A stretch of 64,000 bases of DNA. Origin: Granulosicoccus antarcticus IMCC3135. Lineage in GTDB: Bacteria; Pseudomonadota; Gammaproteobacteria; Granulosicoccales; Granulosicoccaceae. The number at the start of each line of letters is the position of its first letter. Position 1 is the stretch's first letter. The notes beneath the pieces are model-generated. The model ran no database searches. It was not told the DNA's origin and worked only from the letters and a program-made list of their open reading frames with translations. The translations under genes and the position numbers were made by a program. Below are positions 41,358 through 50,865 of this stretch, piece by piece. The DNA lies in NCBI RefSeq assembly GCF_002215215.1, contig NZ_CP018632.1, positions 1,134,001 to 1,198,000 on the forward strand, read 5' to 3'.

Positions 41358-42455
41358 ATGACTGAACTCAAACTGACCAACGTCACTAAAACCTACGCAG
41401 GCTCTGTCAATGTGCTCAATGACATCAATCTGGACATCAAGACCGGTGAGTTGATCGTCTTTGTCGGCCCTTCTGGTTGTGGCAAATCAACGCTGTTGCG
41501 CATGATCGCAGGGCTGGAGACCATTACATCAGGAGAGTTCACGATAGATGGCGAGCGCATGAATGACATGCCACCGGCGCAACGCGGAATCGCGATGGTT
41601 TTTCAGTCCTATGCCTTGTATCCGCATATGACGGTTCGCGACAATATGTCATTTGCGTTGAAGCTTGCGAAAAAGTCACCAGCGGAAATCGATGCTGCCA
41701 TCGAAAAAGTGGCAGCGACTCTACAGCTCACCGAGTATCTGGACCGACTTCCCAAAGCGTTATCAGGTGGTCAGCGACAACGTGTGGCTATTGGTCGCTC
41801 GATAGTCCGTGACCCAAAGGTCTATCTTTTTGATGAACCCTTGTCCAATCTGGATGCGGCCCTGCGAGTGGCAACACGTATTGAAATTGCACAGCTGAAG
41901 GAAAGCATGCCAAACTCAACCATGGTATATGTTACACATGACCAGGTTGAAGCCATGACTCTGGCAACGCGGATCGTGGTATTGGCCAACAAGGGGATCG
42001 CACAAGTGGGCACTCCGCTGGAACTGTATGAACGACCGGAAAACGAGTTCGTGGCCCAGTTCATCGGTTCACCTGCCATGAACCTGCTACCAGGTACCGT
42101 GATTGAAACCGGAGAGGTGACACAGTTGAGTGTGAATCACGGCAATGGCACCATCAGTGCGAATATACCGACCAGCCCGGATATGAAAGGCATGTCTGTG
42201 AATGTTGGCATACGTCCAGAAGACATGATGCCTACAAGCAGTGATAATTATGCTTTTGAGAATGTCGTGAAAATATCGGAAGCTCTGGGCGAAGTCACGC
42301 AGTTGTACTTCGAGCCACAAGCACCAGGGGCGTCTGCCGTGATAGCAAAGCTGCCGGGCATTCATCGGGATGTCCGGTCGCAAACCATGCGCATGACCGC
42401 AGAGCCGGCCAAGGTGCATCTGTTTGCCGAAGGGCGCTCACTTCTCTATCGTTAA
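41358..42455 (+). CDS. aglK: Alpha-glucoside ABC transporter, ATPase (MalK family)
   Basis: 365-residue sugar ABC ATPase. Walker A GPSGCGKST (residues 37-45), Q-loop VFQSYALYPHM, signature ALSGGQRQRVAIGRS, Walker B VYLFDEPLSNLD and H-loop YVTHDQVEAM are intact. The C-terminal OB-type regulatory domain (about 240-365) includes VGIRPEDM. AGGAG lies about 9 bases before the ATG. It powers AglF-AglG. Confidence 0.95.
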   Translation: MTELKLTNVTKTYAGSVNVLNDINLDIKTGELIVFVGPSGCGKSTLLRMIAGLETITSGEFTIDGERMNDMPPAQRGIAMVFQSYALYPHMTVRDNMSFALKLAKKSPAEIDAAIEKVAATLQLTEYLDRLPKALSGGQRQRVAIGRSIVRDPKVYLFDEPLSNLDAALRVATRIEIAQLKESMPNSTMVYVTHDQVEAMTLATRIVVLANKGIAQVGTPLELYERPENEFVAQFIGSPAMNLLPGTVIETGEVTQLSVNHGNGTISANIPTSPDMKGMSVNVGIRPEDMMPTSSDNYAFENVVKISEALGEVTQLYFEPQAPGASAVIAKLPGIHRDVRSQTMRMTAEPAKVHLFAEGRSLLYR

Positions 42456-42482
42456 ACCTCAAACCCAATACAAGCGCACAGT

Positions 42483-44150
42483 ATGATTGTATCTTCAATA
42501 AGTATCGTCGAACCCGATGTTGTGGTGGATAAGGATTGGTGGCGCGGAGCCGTCATCTATCAGATTTATCCTCGTTCCTATCAGGATTCCAATCACGACG
42601 GTATTGGGGACTTGGCGGGTATCAAGGATCGGTTGCCGCATATTGCCGAGTTGGGTGCAGATGCTATCTGGATTTCACCTTTCTTCAAATCACCGATGAA
42701 AGACTTCGGGTATGACGTGTCCAACTACAAGGACATTGATCCGATGTTCGGTGATCTGTTTGCCTTTGACGAATTGATCGAACACGCCCATGCACTGGAT
42801 CTGAAGGTGATGGTGGATCTGGTTCTGTCGCACACATCCGATCAGCACAGCTGGTTCGCACAGTCCAGTTCCAGCCGGGATAATGATCGTCATGACTGGT
42901 ACGTATGGGCCGATGCCAAGCCGGATGGCGGACCGCCGAACAACTGGCTATCGATTTTTGGCGGACCTGGCTGGTCCTGGCACTCGACACGTTGTCAGTA
43001 TTATCAGCACAATTTCCTGAGCTCGCAGCCGGATCTGAACTTCCACAACCCGGACGTACAGGATGCACTGCTGGATGTGGCGCACTTCTGGCTGGATCGT
43101 GGTGTTGACGGCTTCCGCCTGGATACGATCAATTTCTATTTCTGTGATGCCGAGCTGCGCGACAATCCGGGGCTGCCACCCGAGCTGCGCAACGCCGATA
43201 TTGCACCGGAAGTGAACCCGTATAACCACCAGGAACATCTGTTTGACAAGAACCGTCCGGAGAACATCAATTTCCTCAAGCGTTTTCGTGCGGTGCTCGA
43301 CGAGTACCCCGCGGCAACTGCTGTTGGTGAGGTGGGGGATGCTCAACAAGGGATGCAGATTCTCCAGGACTACACCCGTGACGATGACCGGGTTCATATG
43401 TGTTACACCTTCGATTTTCTTTCCGCAGAGTTGCCGACAGCCGAACGTGTGGGGGCGGTGCTGCAAAAGTTCGAAGTAGAGGCTGGCGATAGCTGGGTGT
43501 GCTGGGCATTCTCGAACCATGATGTTGTCCGCCACGCCACACGCTGGAAGATTCCCAAGAAGCATTACGCTCAGCATCTGAAAATGCTGGCCTCGCTGCT
43601 GATGTCCATGCGCGGCTCAGTATGCCTCTATCAGGGTGAAGAGCTGGGACTGCCGGAAGGCGATGTCCCCTTCGAGCGATTGCAGGATCCCTATGGCATT
43701 GCTTTCTGGCCCAAGTTCAAGGGGCGTGATGGCTGTAGAACTCCCATGGTCTGGGACCATGAAAGTGAGCATGCCGGTTTTTCGACGGAGGAGCCCTGGT
43801 TGCCGGTGTCCGAGGTGCACAAACGACTGTCCGTATCACACCAGTCCGGAGATCAGAACAGCCTGTTGGAGCATTACCGGCGTTTTCTGAGTTTTCGTCG
43901 TGACTGTCTGCCTCTGATCAAGGGGACTTTGCACGGCATCGTGGTCATCGGTGATGTATTGAGTTTCCTGCGTACCCATGAAGACCAGACGGTCTATTGT
44001 GCTTTCAATATGGGCAATGTACGCGTTCGCTGCGAGATCAATACCGACCAGAAGCTGAGTCTCATGCCGGGACATGGCTTCGATGCAGAACTGGGAGATG
44101 GTGTGCTGGAAATACCGCCATACAGTGCTGCCTTTGTACAGATAGGCTGA
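42483..44150 (+). CDS. aglA: Alpha-glucosidase, GH13 family
   Basis: 555-residue cytoplasmic GH13 glucosidase that splits imported alpha-glucosides. Conserved regions: DSNHDGIGDLAGIKDRL with the calcium-like loop, VMVDLVLSHTSDQHSWF (region I), DGFRLDTINFY with nucleophile Asp214, AVGEVGD with acid/base Glu283, and FSNHDVVRH with Asp347. No signal peptide. In Sinorhizobium the order is aglEFGAK; here the glucosidase is last, after aglK. Confidence 0.94.
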   Translation: MIVSSISIVEPDVVVDKDWWRGAVIYQIYPRSYQDSNHDGIGDLAGIKDRLPHIAELGADAIWISPFFKSPMKDFGYDVSNYKDIDPMFGDLFAFDELIEHAHALDLKVMVDLVLSHTSDQHSWFAQSSSSRDNDRHDWYVWADAKPDGGPPNNWLSIFGGPGWSWHSTRCQYYQHNFLSSQPDLNFHNPDVQDALLDVAHFWLDRGVDGFRLDTINFYFCDAELRDNPGLPPELRNADIAPEVNPYNHQEHLFDKNRPENINFLKRFRAVLDEYPAATAVGEVGDAQQGMQILQDYTRDDDRVHMCYTFDFLSAELPTAERVGAVLQKFEVEAGDSWVCWAFSNHDVVRHATRWKIPKKHYAQHLKMLASLLMSMRGSVCLYQGEELGLPEGDVPFERLQDPYGIAFWPKFKGRDGCRTPMVWDHESEHAGFSTEEPWLPVSEVHKRLSVSHQSGDQNSLLEHYRRFLSFRRDCLPLIKGTLHGIVVIGDVLSFLRTHEDQTVYCAFNMGNVRVRCEINTDQKLSLMPGHGFDAELGDGVLEIPPYSAAFVQIG

Positions 44151-44317
44151 TTGCATTTGCGATTGAGTGGGGACGGGTTGGAAACGGATTTCTAACCTGT
44201 TCAACGCAGTCTGTACATCAAGTCATTTAAAGATCAGCCGATTCAGCTCTATACGATCAATAGTCCCGTTACTACCAGAATTTCAAGGGCTGCACAGAGC
44301 ATCGCTGAATCAAAAAC

Positions 44318-46612
44318 ATGACAAACCCGCTAGAGAATTGGTCTATAAGGCGTATAAGTAATCTGGTGCTTGTAACGATTGCACTTGCCGGGATGGTTAT
44401 TGTCAGTTTCAACCTTGTCGTTCGTTCAGAAGTCCTGGGCTACTCTGATCACTGGCAAGCGTTTCTGGATGGGCCTGATCACAAAGGCAGGTTACTCACC
44501 GAATTGAATACGGAGCTGGGCCATGGAAGCGTCGCCCATGAGTTGGAGGATTTTCTTCTTCACCGGGAAGCGGAGCATCTGGAGGAGGTCGGCGAGGGGG
44601 CTGAACACGTTGGTGAAGCTCTGGAAGACTACCGGACCTTGCAAATGTCGGCCGCTGAACGAAGCGCTCTCGACGACATCCAGCAGGTAGTTAAAAAATA
44701 CACGGATATCGCGGAAAAACTGATATCCATGGACAATGCTGGCTCAGATTTCAGTGATGCCGAGCAGCTGATTGTCGTTGATAGTGGGCCTCTTGATCGT
44801 GCTCTTGTCAGTCTGGAAGAAGAGATTGCAGCATCGCGTGGTCAGGTGGAAACTTTCATGCACCAGCAGCTCATTCAGGTCAAAATGTATACCTGGTTGA
44901 GTTCCGTTAGTGCACTTTTTCTGGCCTTGCTGCTCACGGCTTTGATGATAGGGACACTGCGCAGCATTGCCAGAAAGTTTGGTGGGGAGCCGACTCTTAT
45001 TCTGGGTATCGTCGGTCGTATTGCAGGAGGGGATCTGAGTGAAAACTTGCCCGAGATCAAGCGTGAATCGGGAATCTATCAGGCTATTCGCAGCATGCAG
45101 CTGAACTTGCGTGATATGAAAGATGCGCAATCAACCCTTGCTAAAGAAACACTACGATTGAAGCTGGCTCTGGACAATGCCTCAGCGAATGTCATGGTTG
45201 CTGATGTCAACAACGACATCATTTACATGAACAAGGCGGCGGTAAATCTGTTCAACTCAGCGGAGTCCGAGCTGCGTACCGCATTGCCTGACTTCAATGC
45301 AGACTCGCTGATCGGTAGTAATGTGGATATCTTTCATGCAGACCCTGCGAGAAACCGTGGGATGATTGCGCGTCTGGATGACTTGCATGAGATTCGCGCC
45401 AGTTTCGGCTCATTGTCGATCAAGCTTGTCATTAATCCTGTGTTTGATGAAAGCGGAAGTCGTCTGGGAACCATCGCAGAATGGTTCGACAAGACAGATG
45501 AAATCAACAACGAGAGGCAAGTACAGGAACTGGTGGAAGCTGCTGTCAATGGGGACCTGACGCGCCGAATTGACGATCAAGGGCTGGAGGGTTCCTACGG
45601 GCGACTGGTCGCTGGCATGAATCAGTTGATGCAGACCAATGAGTTGATCATCGGTGACATGCAACGGGTATTAGGTGCTCTGGCCAAAGGTGATCTGACT
45701 GAAACGGTGCAAACCGAATATCTGGGAGCCTACGATCAGTTGAAGCGCGATACCAACAAGACCGTGGCGCAATTGACCGATATCATCAGCAAGACAAAGC
45801 AGGGTGCCTCGGTCATATCGGAGTTTTCCGGTCAGCTCAAACGAACCAATGGGGTTTTGACGACCACTGCTGAAGAGGCTGCAAACAACGCACAGTCTGC
45901 GACGGATGCTGCACGCAAAGTGATGGTTAACGTTGACAGTGTCGTGGGTGCGACCGATGAGATGCTCAATTCGGTGCAGAAAATTGCGAAAAACGTATCA
46001 GAAGCGGGTAGCGTGGCAGAGCAGGCTGTGACACTGGCGCAAAGCACGAACGATCAGGTTCGTAATCTGACGGTCTCCAGTAGTGACATTGGTAATGTCA
46101 TCAAGGTGATCAATTCGATTGCCGAACAAACCAATCTGCTGGCCCTCAATGCCACGATCGAAGCGGCCAGAGCCGGAGAGTCGGGCAAGGGGTTTGCGGT
46201 GGTCGCCAATGAGGTCAAAGAGCTGGCCAAAGAGACCGCAAAGGCTACCGAAGAAATTGCCACTAAAGTCACTGCTATTCAGAGTGACAGTGATAGTGCT
46301 GTACGAGCTATTGGCGATATACGCACCATTATTGAAACCATCAGCGACTACCAGAATACGATTGCCAAGGCGGTGCAGGATCAGACGCAAATTACCTCTC
46401 GTATCAGCAGTAATGCCACGGATGCTGCCAGTGGCAACCAGGAAATTTCCCGTACATCAGAGTTGGTCATACAAGGTAGTCACAATACCCTTGTAGGCGT
46501 GAACCAAGTGCAGACTTCAACCGAGGACTTGTCCAGAATGGCCGTCGAATTGGCCGAACTGGTTGAGCGATTCAATATTGGCGGTTATGTGGCCGAGCGG
46601 CAGGCATCCTGA
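44318..46612 (+). CDS. Methyl-accepting chemotaxis protein with PAS domain
   Basis: 764-residue chemoreceptor. TM1 is at about 15-33 and TM2 at about 190-211. The periplasmic part between them has a [15 protein letters not shown] stretch and further His/Glu ([19 protein letters not shown]). It resembles the GYGGxIHxFKNxxLR sensor module found in some MCPs and diguanylate cyclases, though with altered residues. Then come a HAMP-like linker, a cytoplasmic PAS domain (about 275-390) and a second HAMP-like stretch. The signalling hairpin has its tip at [20 protein letters not shown] and continues [15 protein letters not shown]. There is no C-terminal CheR-binding pentapeptide. It follows the agl operon by 167 bp and may or may not sense alpha-glucosides. 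Confidence 0.92.
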   Translation: MTNPLENWSIRRISNLVLVTIALAGMVIVSFNLVVRSEVLGYSDHWQAFLDGPDHKGRLLTELNTELGHGSVAHELEDFLLHREAEHLEEVGEGAEHVGEALEDYRTLQMSAAERSALDDIQQVVKKYTDIAEKLISMDNAGSDFSDAEQLIVVDSGPLDRALVSLEEEIAASRGQVETFMHQQLIQVKMYTWLSSVSALFLALLLTALMIGTLRSIARKFGGEPTLILGIVGRIAGGDLSENLPEIKRESGIYQAIRSMQLNLRDMKDAQSTLAKETLRLKLALDNASANVMVADVNNDIIYMNKAAVNLFNSAESELRTALPDFNADSLIGSNVDIFHADPARNRGMIARLDDLHEIRASFGSLSIKLVINPVFDESGSRLGTIAEWFDKTDEINNERQVQELVEAAVNGDLTRRIDDQGLEGSYGRLVAGMNQLMQTNELIIGDMQRVLGALAKGDLTETVQTEYLGAYDQLKRDTNKTVAQLTDIISKTKQGASVISEFSGQLKRTNGVLTTTAEEAANNAQSATDAARKVMVNVDSVVGATDEMLNSVQKIAKNVSEAGSVAEQAVTLAQSTNDQVRNLTVSSSDIGNVIKVINSIAEQTNLLALNATIEAARAGESGKGFAVVANEVKELAKETAKATEEIATKVTAIQSDSDSAVRAIGDIRTIIETISDYQNTIAKAVQDQTQITSRISSNATDAASGNQEISRTSELVIQGSHNTLVGVNQVQTSTEDLSRMAVELAELVERFNIGGYVAERQAS

Positions 46613-46688
46613 GTACTCGTACAAGTGCCTTGGCCTAACAGGCAGTTATCTCGCACTTTGAGATTGGAAGCTGTTGTTCATACAAGCT

Positions 46689-47555
46689 CTAACTGGCTAC
46701 CAATGCTGCCAGGGTGCTCAGGCGCTGACCGCAATCTCCCTGTATTTTCAGGCTTGCCAGTGAATCGGCTCGTGTCAGGCCATTGTTGACGATAACGATC
46801 GGCTGGCCACGCTTTTGTGCGTCCAGGCAGAAACGATAACCCGAGTAGACCATCAGGGAAGAGCCGGCGACCAGCAGGGCATCAGCCGATGCCAGTGCGC
46901 TCATGGCTTGTTGAACCTTTTCCCGCGGCACGTTCTCGCCAAAAAAGACGACATCAGGTTTCAGTAATCCACCACAGTGTGTACAGGCGGGCACCTGCAT
47001 TGTGTTCAGATCACTGATTTCCAGGTCTGCGTCACCGTCCGGCGCATGCTGCGCTGTCAATGAGCTGAGCCAAGGGTTGGCAGCCAGTAGCCTGGCTTGA
47101 AAATCATCACGACTGAGTGCCTGTGCGCAGTCGATACAGCTGACAGTCGCCAGAACACCGTGCAGATCCACGGTATTCCGGTGCCCCGCTTTCTGATGCA
47201 GACTATCGACGTTCTGTGTCACCAGACTGACAAGCCTGCCTTGTAATTGCAGTTCCATGAGTGCGTGGTGGGCAAGTCCCGGTAGTGCCTGGCTGAACGA
47301 AGGCCAGCCGACCGAACTTCGTGCCCAGTAGCGTTTGCGAGCAGCCTCGTCGCCGATGAAGATTTGCCCTGTGATGGGTTGTCGCCGTTTCCACTGGCCA
47401 TTTTTGTCTCGGTAGTCACCCAGGCCGGACGCTGTACTGCAGCCGGCGCCGGTCAGTACAAATAATTTTGGGTGCTGCCTGATGAACTCAGCCAGTTCCA
47501 GATCGTCCGCGTCTGGTGTGGACCTGACAGCATCGTTTTGCAGGCAGCTATTCAT
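46689..47555 (-). CDS. Sir2-family NAD-dependent protein deacylase
   Basis: 288 residues. The NAD-binding motif GAGCSTASGLGDYRD, TQNVDSLHQKAG with the catalytic His region, VDLHG, a zinc site of two Cys pairs (CIDC and CTHC), and VVFFGENVP are present. The sequence is of the class II sirtuin type (GAGxSTxSGIPDYR), closer to SIRT4-like bacterial proteins than to Escherichia coli CobB. The start overlaps the upstream lipoprotein stop by 4 bp (ATGA). It is the last gene of the dnaG-rsmE-lipoprotein-sirtuin run. Confidence 0.92.
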   Translation of the reverse strand: MNSCLQNDAVRSTPDADDLELAEFIRQHPKLFVLTGAGCSTASGLGDYRDKNGQWKRRQPITGQIFIGDEAARKRYWARSSVGWPSFSQALPGLAHHALMELQLQGRLVSLVTQNVDSLHQKAGHRNTVDLHGVLATVSCIDCAQALSRDDFQARLLAANPWLSSLTAQHAPDGDADLEISDLNTMQVPACTHCGGLLKPDVVFFGENVPREKVQQAMSALASADALLVAGSSLMVYSGYRFCLDAQKRGQPIVIVNNGLTRADSLASLKIQGDCGQRLSTLAALVAS

Positions 47556-48025
47556 CGTTGAACCGGGTTTTCGACCGCGCCATCAACGTTGAAGGGAATG
47601 CGTAAAGGCCAGTTGGATAATTTGACGAAACCTTTTACGTCATACGCCAGATCCTTGCGGCTTTTGCTGGTAGCCAGTAATAATTGTCCCAGCAATTTGT
47701 TCATGCGGGTACTGACCTGTATGTCGAGTCTGGCCTTGTTATTGGCGGGAATAAGGACTCGTTCAGTACTCATGCCCTGAGCCATTTCCACACCGTCGAC
47801 CGCGGCAATGAAGCTGAGTGCCTGGACCGGTAGATCGTAGTCATTCGGATTACTCACCATGAGCTGGAACATCAGATCCTGCTTGATCAGACCGATTTTC
47901 TCAGCCTTGACCGAGGTGACTTCAACGGTGGGAGCAATGGGGCGGCTGGTCAGCATGGTGTTGCACGCTGAGAGTAGCAGGCAGGACACTGCCAGCAGGC
48001 AGGCAGCTGCGGATCGGTATTGCAT
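47552..48025 (-). CDS. LEA14-like (WHy domain) lipoprotein
   Basis: About 157 residues with ATG at 48025. The signal peptide ends in lipobox LLSAC (residues about 17-21). The mature protein is an immunoglobulin-like LEA type 2 / WHy domain: LMFQLMVSNPNDYDLPVQAL, the conserved NPN motif and LDIQVSTRM. Such small lipoproteins are periplasmic and of unknown function. It lies between rsmE (65 bp) and the sirtuin (4-bp overlap). Confidence 0.85.
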   Translation of the reverse strand: MQYRSAAACLLAVSCLLLSACNTMLTSRPIAPTVEVTSVKAEKIGLIKQDLMFQLMVSNPNDYDLPVQALSFIAAVDGVEMAQGMSTERVLIPANNKARLDIQVSTRMNKLLGQLLLATSKSRKDLAYDVKGFVKLSNWPLRIPFNVDGAVENPVQR

Positions 48026-48090
48026 CAGCAGTTCCCGTGTTCTGAGGTTTGTGCGCTGAGATTGTGCAGCGTATAGAGAAAGGGTGCTAT

Positions 48091-48918
48091 TCACTGGTCC
48101 AGATCTCCCAGAATGGCTTGCGTCAGCGCAATGCAGGCAGGTCCAGCCGTCTCGGTACGCAAGATGCGTGGGCCAATAGTGGCAGCGTGTGCGCCTGATT
48201 CGACTGCCTTTGCGATTTCGTCGGCATCCAGGCCGCTCTCCGGGCCTATGATAAGTCCGATAGACACGGGATGCGAGGTATCGTTGTCCGCTGCTGCGGC
48301 TTGTGTGAGGTGCATGGCTCGCAGCTGAGCGGTTAGTGAGCTCTGGGCAGTGGGGTCCAGTACGTAGAGTGAAGGTGCCGAAGAGGCACGGCTGGCAAGT
48401 GTTTCAAGCGCCTCTTGCAATGAGATGGCAGGTGCCAGTGTCGGTAGACAAGCGCGCCCACTCTGTTCACTGGCACTGATCAGAATGCTTTGCCAGTGCT
48501 CCATCTTCTTTGCCGTACGTTTTTCATCCAGTGGCTTGGCCGAATGGCGCGAGTACACAGGTTGTACGTGGTTGACACCCAGTTCGACTGATTGTCGCAG
48601 GGTTGTGTCCATGCGATCACCGCGGGATATGGCCTGAATCAATGTGATCAAGACGGGCGATTCATTCTGGGCTGCACAGGCTTGGTGTACCTGCAGCTGC
48701 GCACGCTTTCCCGGCGTTCGTTGGCCGGTTTCAAGTACCGTTGCCCGATAGTTGAAACCATCGCCATTGAACAACTCGATGACATCCCCCTGGCGGGTTC
48801 GCAGCACCGTGATCAGGTGATGGCTAGCCGTTTTGGGCAGTGTCAGTTCGGCGTTACCTTGCAGCTCGCCCTCATGGTAGAAGCGGGCGACACGTGCAGT
48901 TCTTTCGGTCTTCATCAT
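48091..48918 (-). CDS. rsmE: 16S rRNA (uracil-1498-N3)-methyltransferase
   Basis: SPOUT-class SAM enzyme, 275 residues. N-terminal PUA-like domain (ARFYHEGELQGNAELTLP, then HHLITVLRTRQGD) and C-terminal trefoil knot with LIIGPESGLDADEI and LGPRILRTETA-like IGPRILRTETAGP. ATG 48918 overlaps the dnaG stop in TAATG; ATG 48915 is equally possible. Confidence 0.95.
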   Translation of the reverse strand: MMKTERTARVARFYHEGELQGNAELTLPKTASHHLITVLRTRQGDVIELFNGDGFNYRATVLETGQRTPGKRAQLQVHQACAAQNESPVLITLIQAISRGDRMDTTLRQSVELGVNHVQPVYSRHSAKPLDEKRTAKKMEHWQSILISASEQSGRACLPTLAPAISLQEALETLASRASSAPSLYVLDPTAQSSLTAQLRAMHLTQAAAADNDTSHPVSIGLIIGPESGLDADEIAKAVESGAHAATIGPRILRTETAGPACIALTQAILGDLDQ

Positions 48919-50621
48919 TAGCGACGTTTGATTGCCAGCAGTCCTGTTCTGGCAGACAGTGCAACCTGGTCGGTCAGTGTCTGCCGGCTACGTTCGCGCA
49001 GGCGTGCGATATTGTGAGCGAATTCGTTGCGTGCGATTTCTTCTTCGATTTCCCTACCGTCCGGGTAGTAGGATTTCGTGGCGAGTTTTACCAGGTGCTC
49101 GTAACGATTGGTGTCGCGAAACCGCTCCAGCAGTCTGGCCGTACTGATAGTCGGTTCACTATCGCAGTAGGCGATGAGTTTCAGCAGGATATCGGCACCG
49201 GGAAACTGCGGGCTTATTTCGTAATCATCCGGTGGCACGGCCAATACGACGGATGGATTCTGCAGACACAGCAATATAGCCCGGCTCATGGGCGTCAGGC
49301 CGGCTTCCTGGTTGGAACTTGCGGATCGCGCTCTGGCAGGAGCAGGCGCAGGAGCTGCGGCCCGTTCGCTGCCTAGTGATATGCCAATGAGTGATTCCAG
49401 GCGTCGCAGGGCCAGCTGCTTGTAGACGCCCTTGGGGATGGATGCGAGCAGCGGTTTGGCTTTTTCCGCCAGTGTTGCCTTGCCGCCAATACCGGTCATG
49501 TCCAGTTCACTGGCCAGATGCTCGTACAGATAGTCAATGATCGGTGTACGGGTGCTCATCAAATCCTGGAAGGCTGCGGCACCGCCGGCCTTGACGATCG
49601 AATCCGGGTCTTCACCATCGGGCAGGAACAGGAAATGGGCTTCATGACCATCCTGCAGGCAAGGTAGAGTGGCTGTCAGGGCGCGCCACGCAGCCGCTCG
49701 ACCGGCGCGATCTCCATCAAAACAGAAGACAATACCGGGAACCGTTCGAAACAGGGTTTCTGAGTGCTGTTGATTAGCGGCGGTACCCAGCGTTGCCACC
49801 GCGTTGTCAACGCCGTGCTCGGCCAGCGCCACCACATCCATATAGCCTTCCACCACGATAGCCACGGCGGCATCTTGCGCCGATTTACGAGCTTCATAGA
49901 GGCCGTAAAGCTCATTGCCTTTATGAAACAGTGGCGTTTCCGGGGAGTTCAGATACTTGGGTTCCTGGTTGTCCAGTACGCGCCCCCCGAAACCGATGAC
50001 CCGTCCACGTCGATCGCGAATAGGGAACATGATGCGGTTACGAAATCGCTGATAGGGACGTTTGCCGCCATCACCCTTGATCAGCATGCCCGTTTTGATC
50101 ATGGCAGCTTCCTCTTTCGGGAAATGTGTCAGCAAACCGTCCCAGCCATCAGGCACGTAGCCAATACCAAAACGTTTGGCAGTCTCACCACTCAGGCCAC
50201 GGGCTTTGAGATAGGCGATGGCTTCTGGCGACTTGCGCAGCTCTGACTGATACCAGGAGGCAATGGATTCCATCAGGGTGTACAGCGGTTTGCTGTCATC
50301 GCGAACTTGCGCAGCCTGAGCGTTTCGCGGGACTTCCATGCCGACGCTTTCAGCCAGAGCTTCAATGGCATCGACAAAGTGCATACCCTCATATTCCATG
50401 AGGAAGCTGATGGCATTGCCGTTTACGCTACAACCAAAACAGTGATAGAACTGCTTGGTCTGGCTGACGGTGAAGGAGGGGGTTTTCTCGTTGTGAAAAG
50501 GGCAGCAAGCACTGTAGTTGCTTCCGCTTTTCTTCAGACTGACGCGTTGGTCAATCACATCGATAATATCTACTTTAGCAAGTAGATCGTCAATGAAATG
50601 TTGTGGTATTTGGCCAGCCAT
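48918..50621 (-). CDS. dnaG: DNA primase
   Basis: Makes RNA primers at the replication fork. 567 residues. The N-terminal zinc ribbon is Cys40-x2-His43...Cys61-x2-Cys64. The catalytic core has YLKARGLSGETAKRFGIGY, the RFRNRIMFPIRD motif and GFGGRVL, followed by the TOPRIM glutamate motif VVEGYMDVVAL and DGDRAG. The C-terminal DnaB-binding domain (about 430-567) is present after an Ala/Pro-rich linker. It is not flanked by rpsU or rpoD within the window, unlike the classical macromolecular synthesis operon; it leads an operon with rsmE. Confidence 0.97.
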   Translation of the reverse strand: MAGQIPQHFIDDLLAKVDIIDVIDQRVSLKKSGSNYSACCPFHNEKTPSFTVSQTKQFYHCFGCSVNGNAISFLMEYEGMHFVDAIEALAESVGMEVPRNAQAAQVRDDSKPLYTLMESIASWYQSELRKSPEAIAYLKARGLSGETAKRFGIGYVPDGWDGLLTHFPKEEAAMIKTGMLIKGDGGKRPYQRFRNRIMFPIRDRRGRVIGFGGRVLDNQEPKYLNSPETPLFHKGNELYGLYEARKSAQDAAVAIVVEGYMDVVALAEHGVDNAVATLGTAANQQHSETLFRTVPGIVFCFDGDRAGRAAAWRALTATLPCLQDGHEAHFLFLPDGEDPDSIVKAGGAAAFQDLMSTRTPIIDYLYEHLASELDMTGIGGKATLAEKAKPLLASIPKGVYKQLALRRLESLIGISLGSERAAAPAPAPARARSASSNQEAGLTPMSRAILLCLQNPSVVLAVPPDDYEISPQFPGADILLKLIAYCDSEPTISTARLLERFRDTNRYEHLVKLATKSYYPDGREIEEEIARNEFAHNIARLRERSRQTLTDQVALSARTGLLAIKRR

Positions 50622-50750
50622 GCACTGAACTATACGCTCCTTGCGCGGCAGTGGATGTGGCTCTGTGTACGAACGTCTGTGCTCATCTCCACAGAGTGCC
50701 GAAGAAGTTCAGCGGCTCAGGATTCGATCCTGATATTGGTCGTGTAACCG

Positions 50751-50782
50751 GCTCGGAACGGGTTACAGAACCCGTTCCGAGC
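50751..50782. other. Perfect 14-bp hairpin between gltB and dnaG
   Basis: GCTCGGAACGGGTT (50751-50764) and AACCCGTTCCGAGC (50769-50782) pair without mismatch around ACAG. It is very stable, but no T-run follows on either strand. Located after gltB and before dnaG (both minus strand), it could stop or process the gltB transcript. Confidence 0.6.
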
Positions 50783-50827
50783 TCGATTGATGGCCATGAC
50801 CCGAGCCTGTTTCAGGCCCGGGCTCTT

Positions 50828-50851
50828 GGTCCCGGTCCCGGACCCGGACCC
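50828..50851. repeat. Four tandem GGWCCC hexamers 15 bp after gltB
   Basis: GGTCCC twice then GGACCC twice, without gaps, starting 15 bp beyond the gltB stop. The block is extremely GC-rich and self-complementary. With the inverted repeat around 50799-50824 and the hairpin at 50751-50782 it makes a strongly structured gltB 3' region. Confidence 0.55.
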
Positions 50852-50865
50852 GGAGTCTGTCCTGG

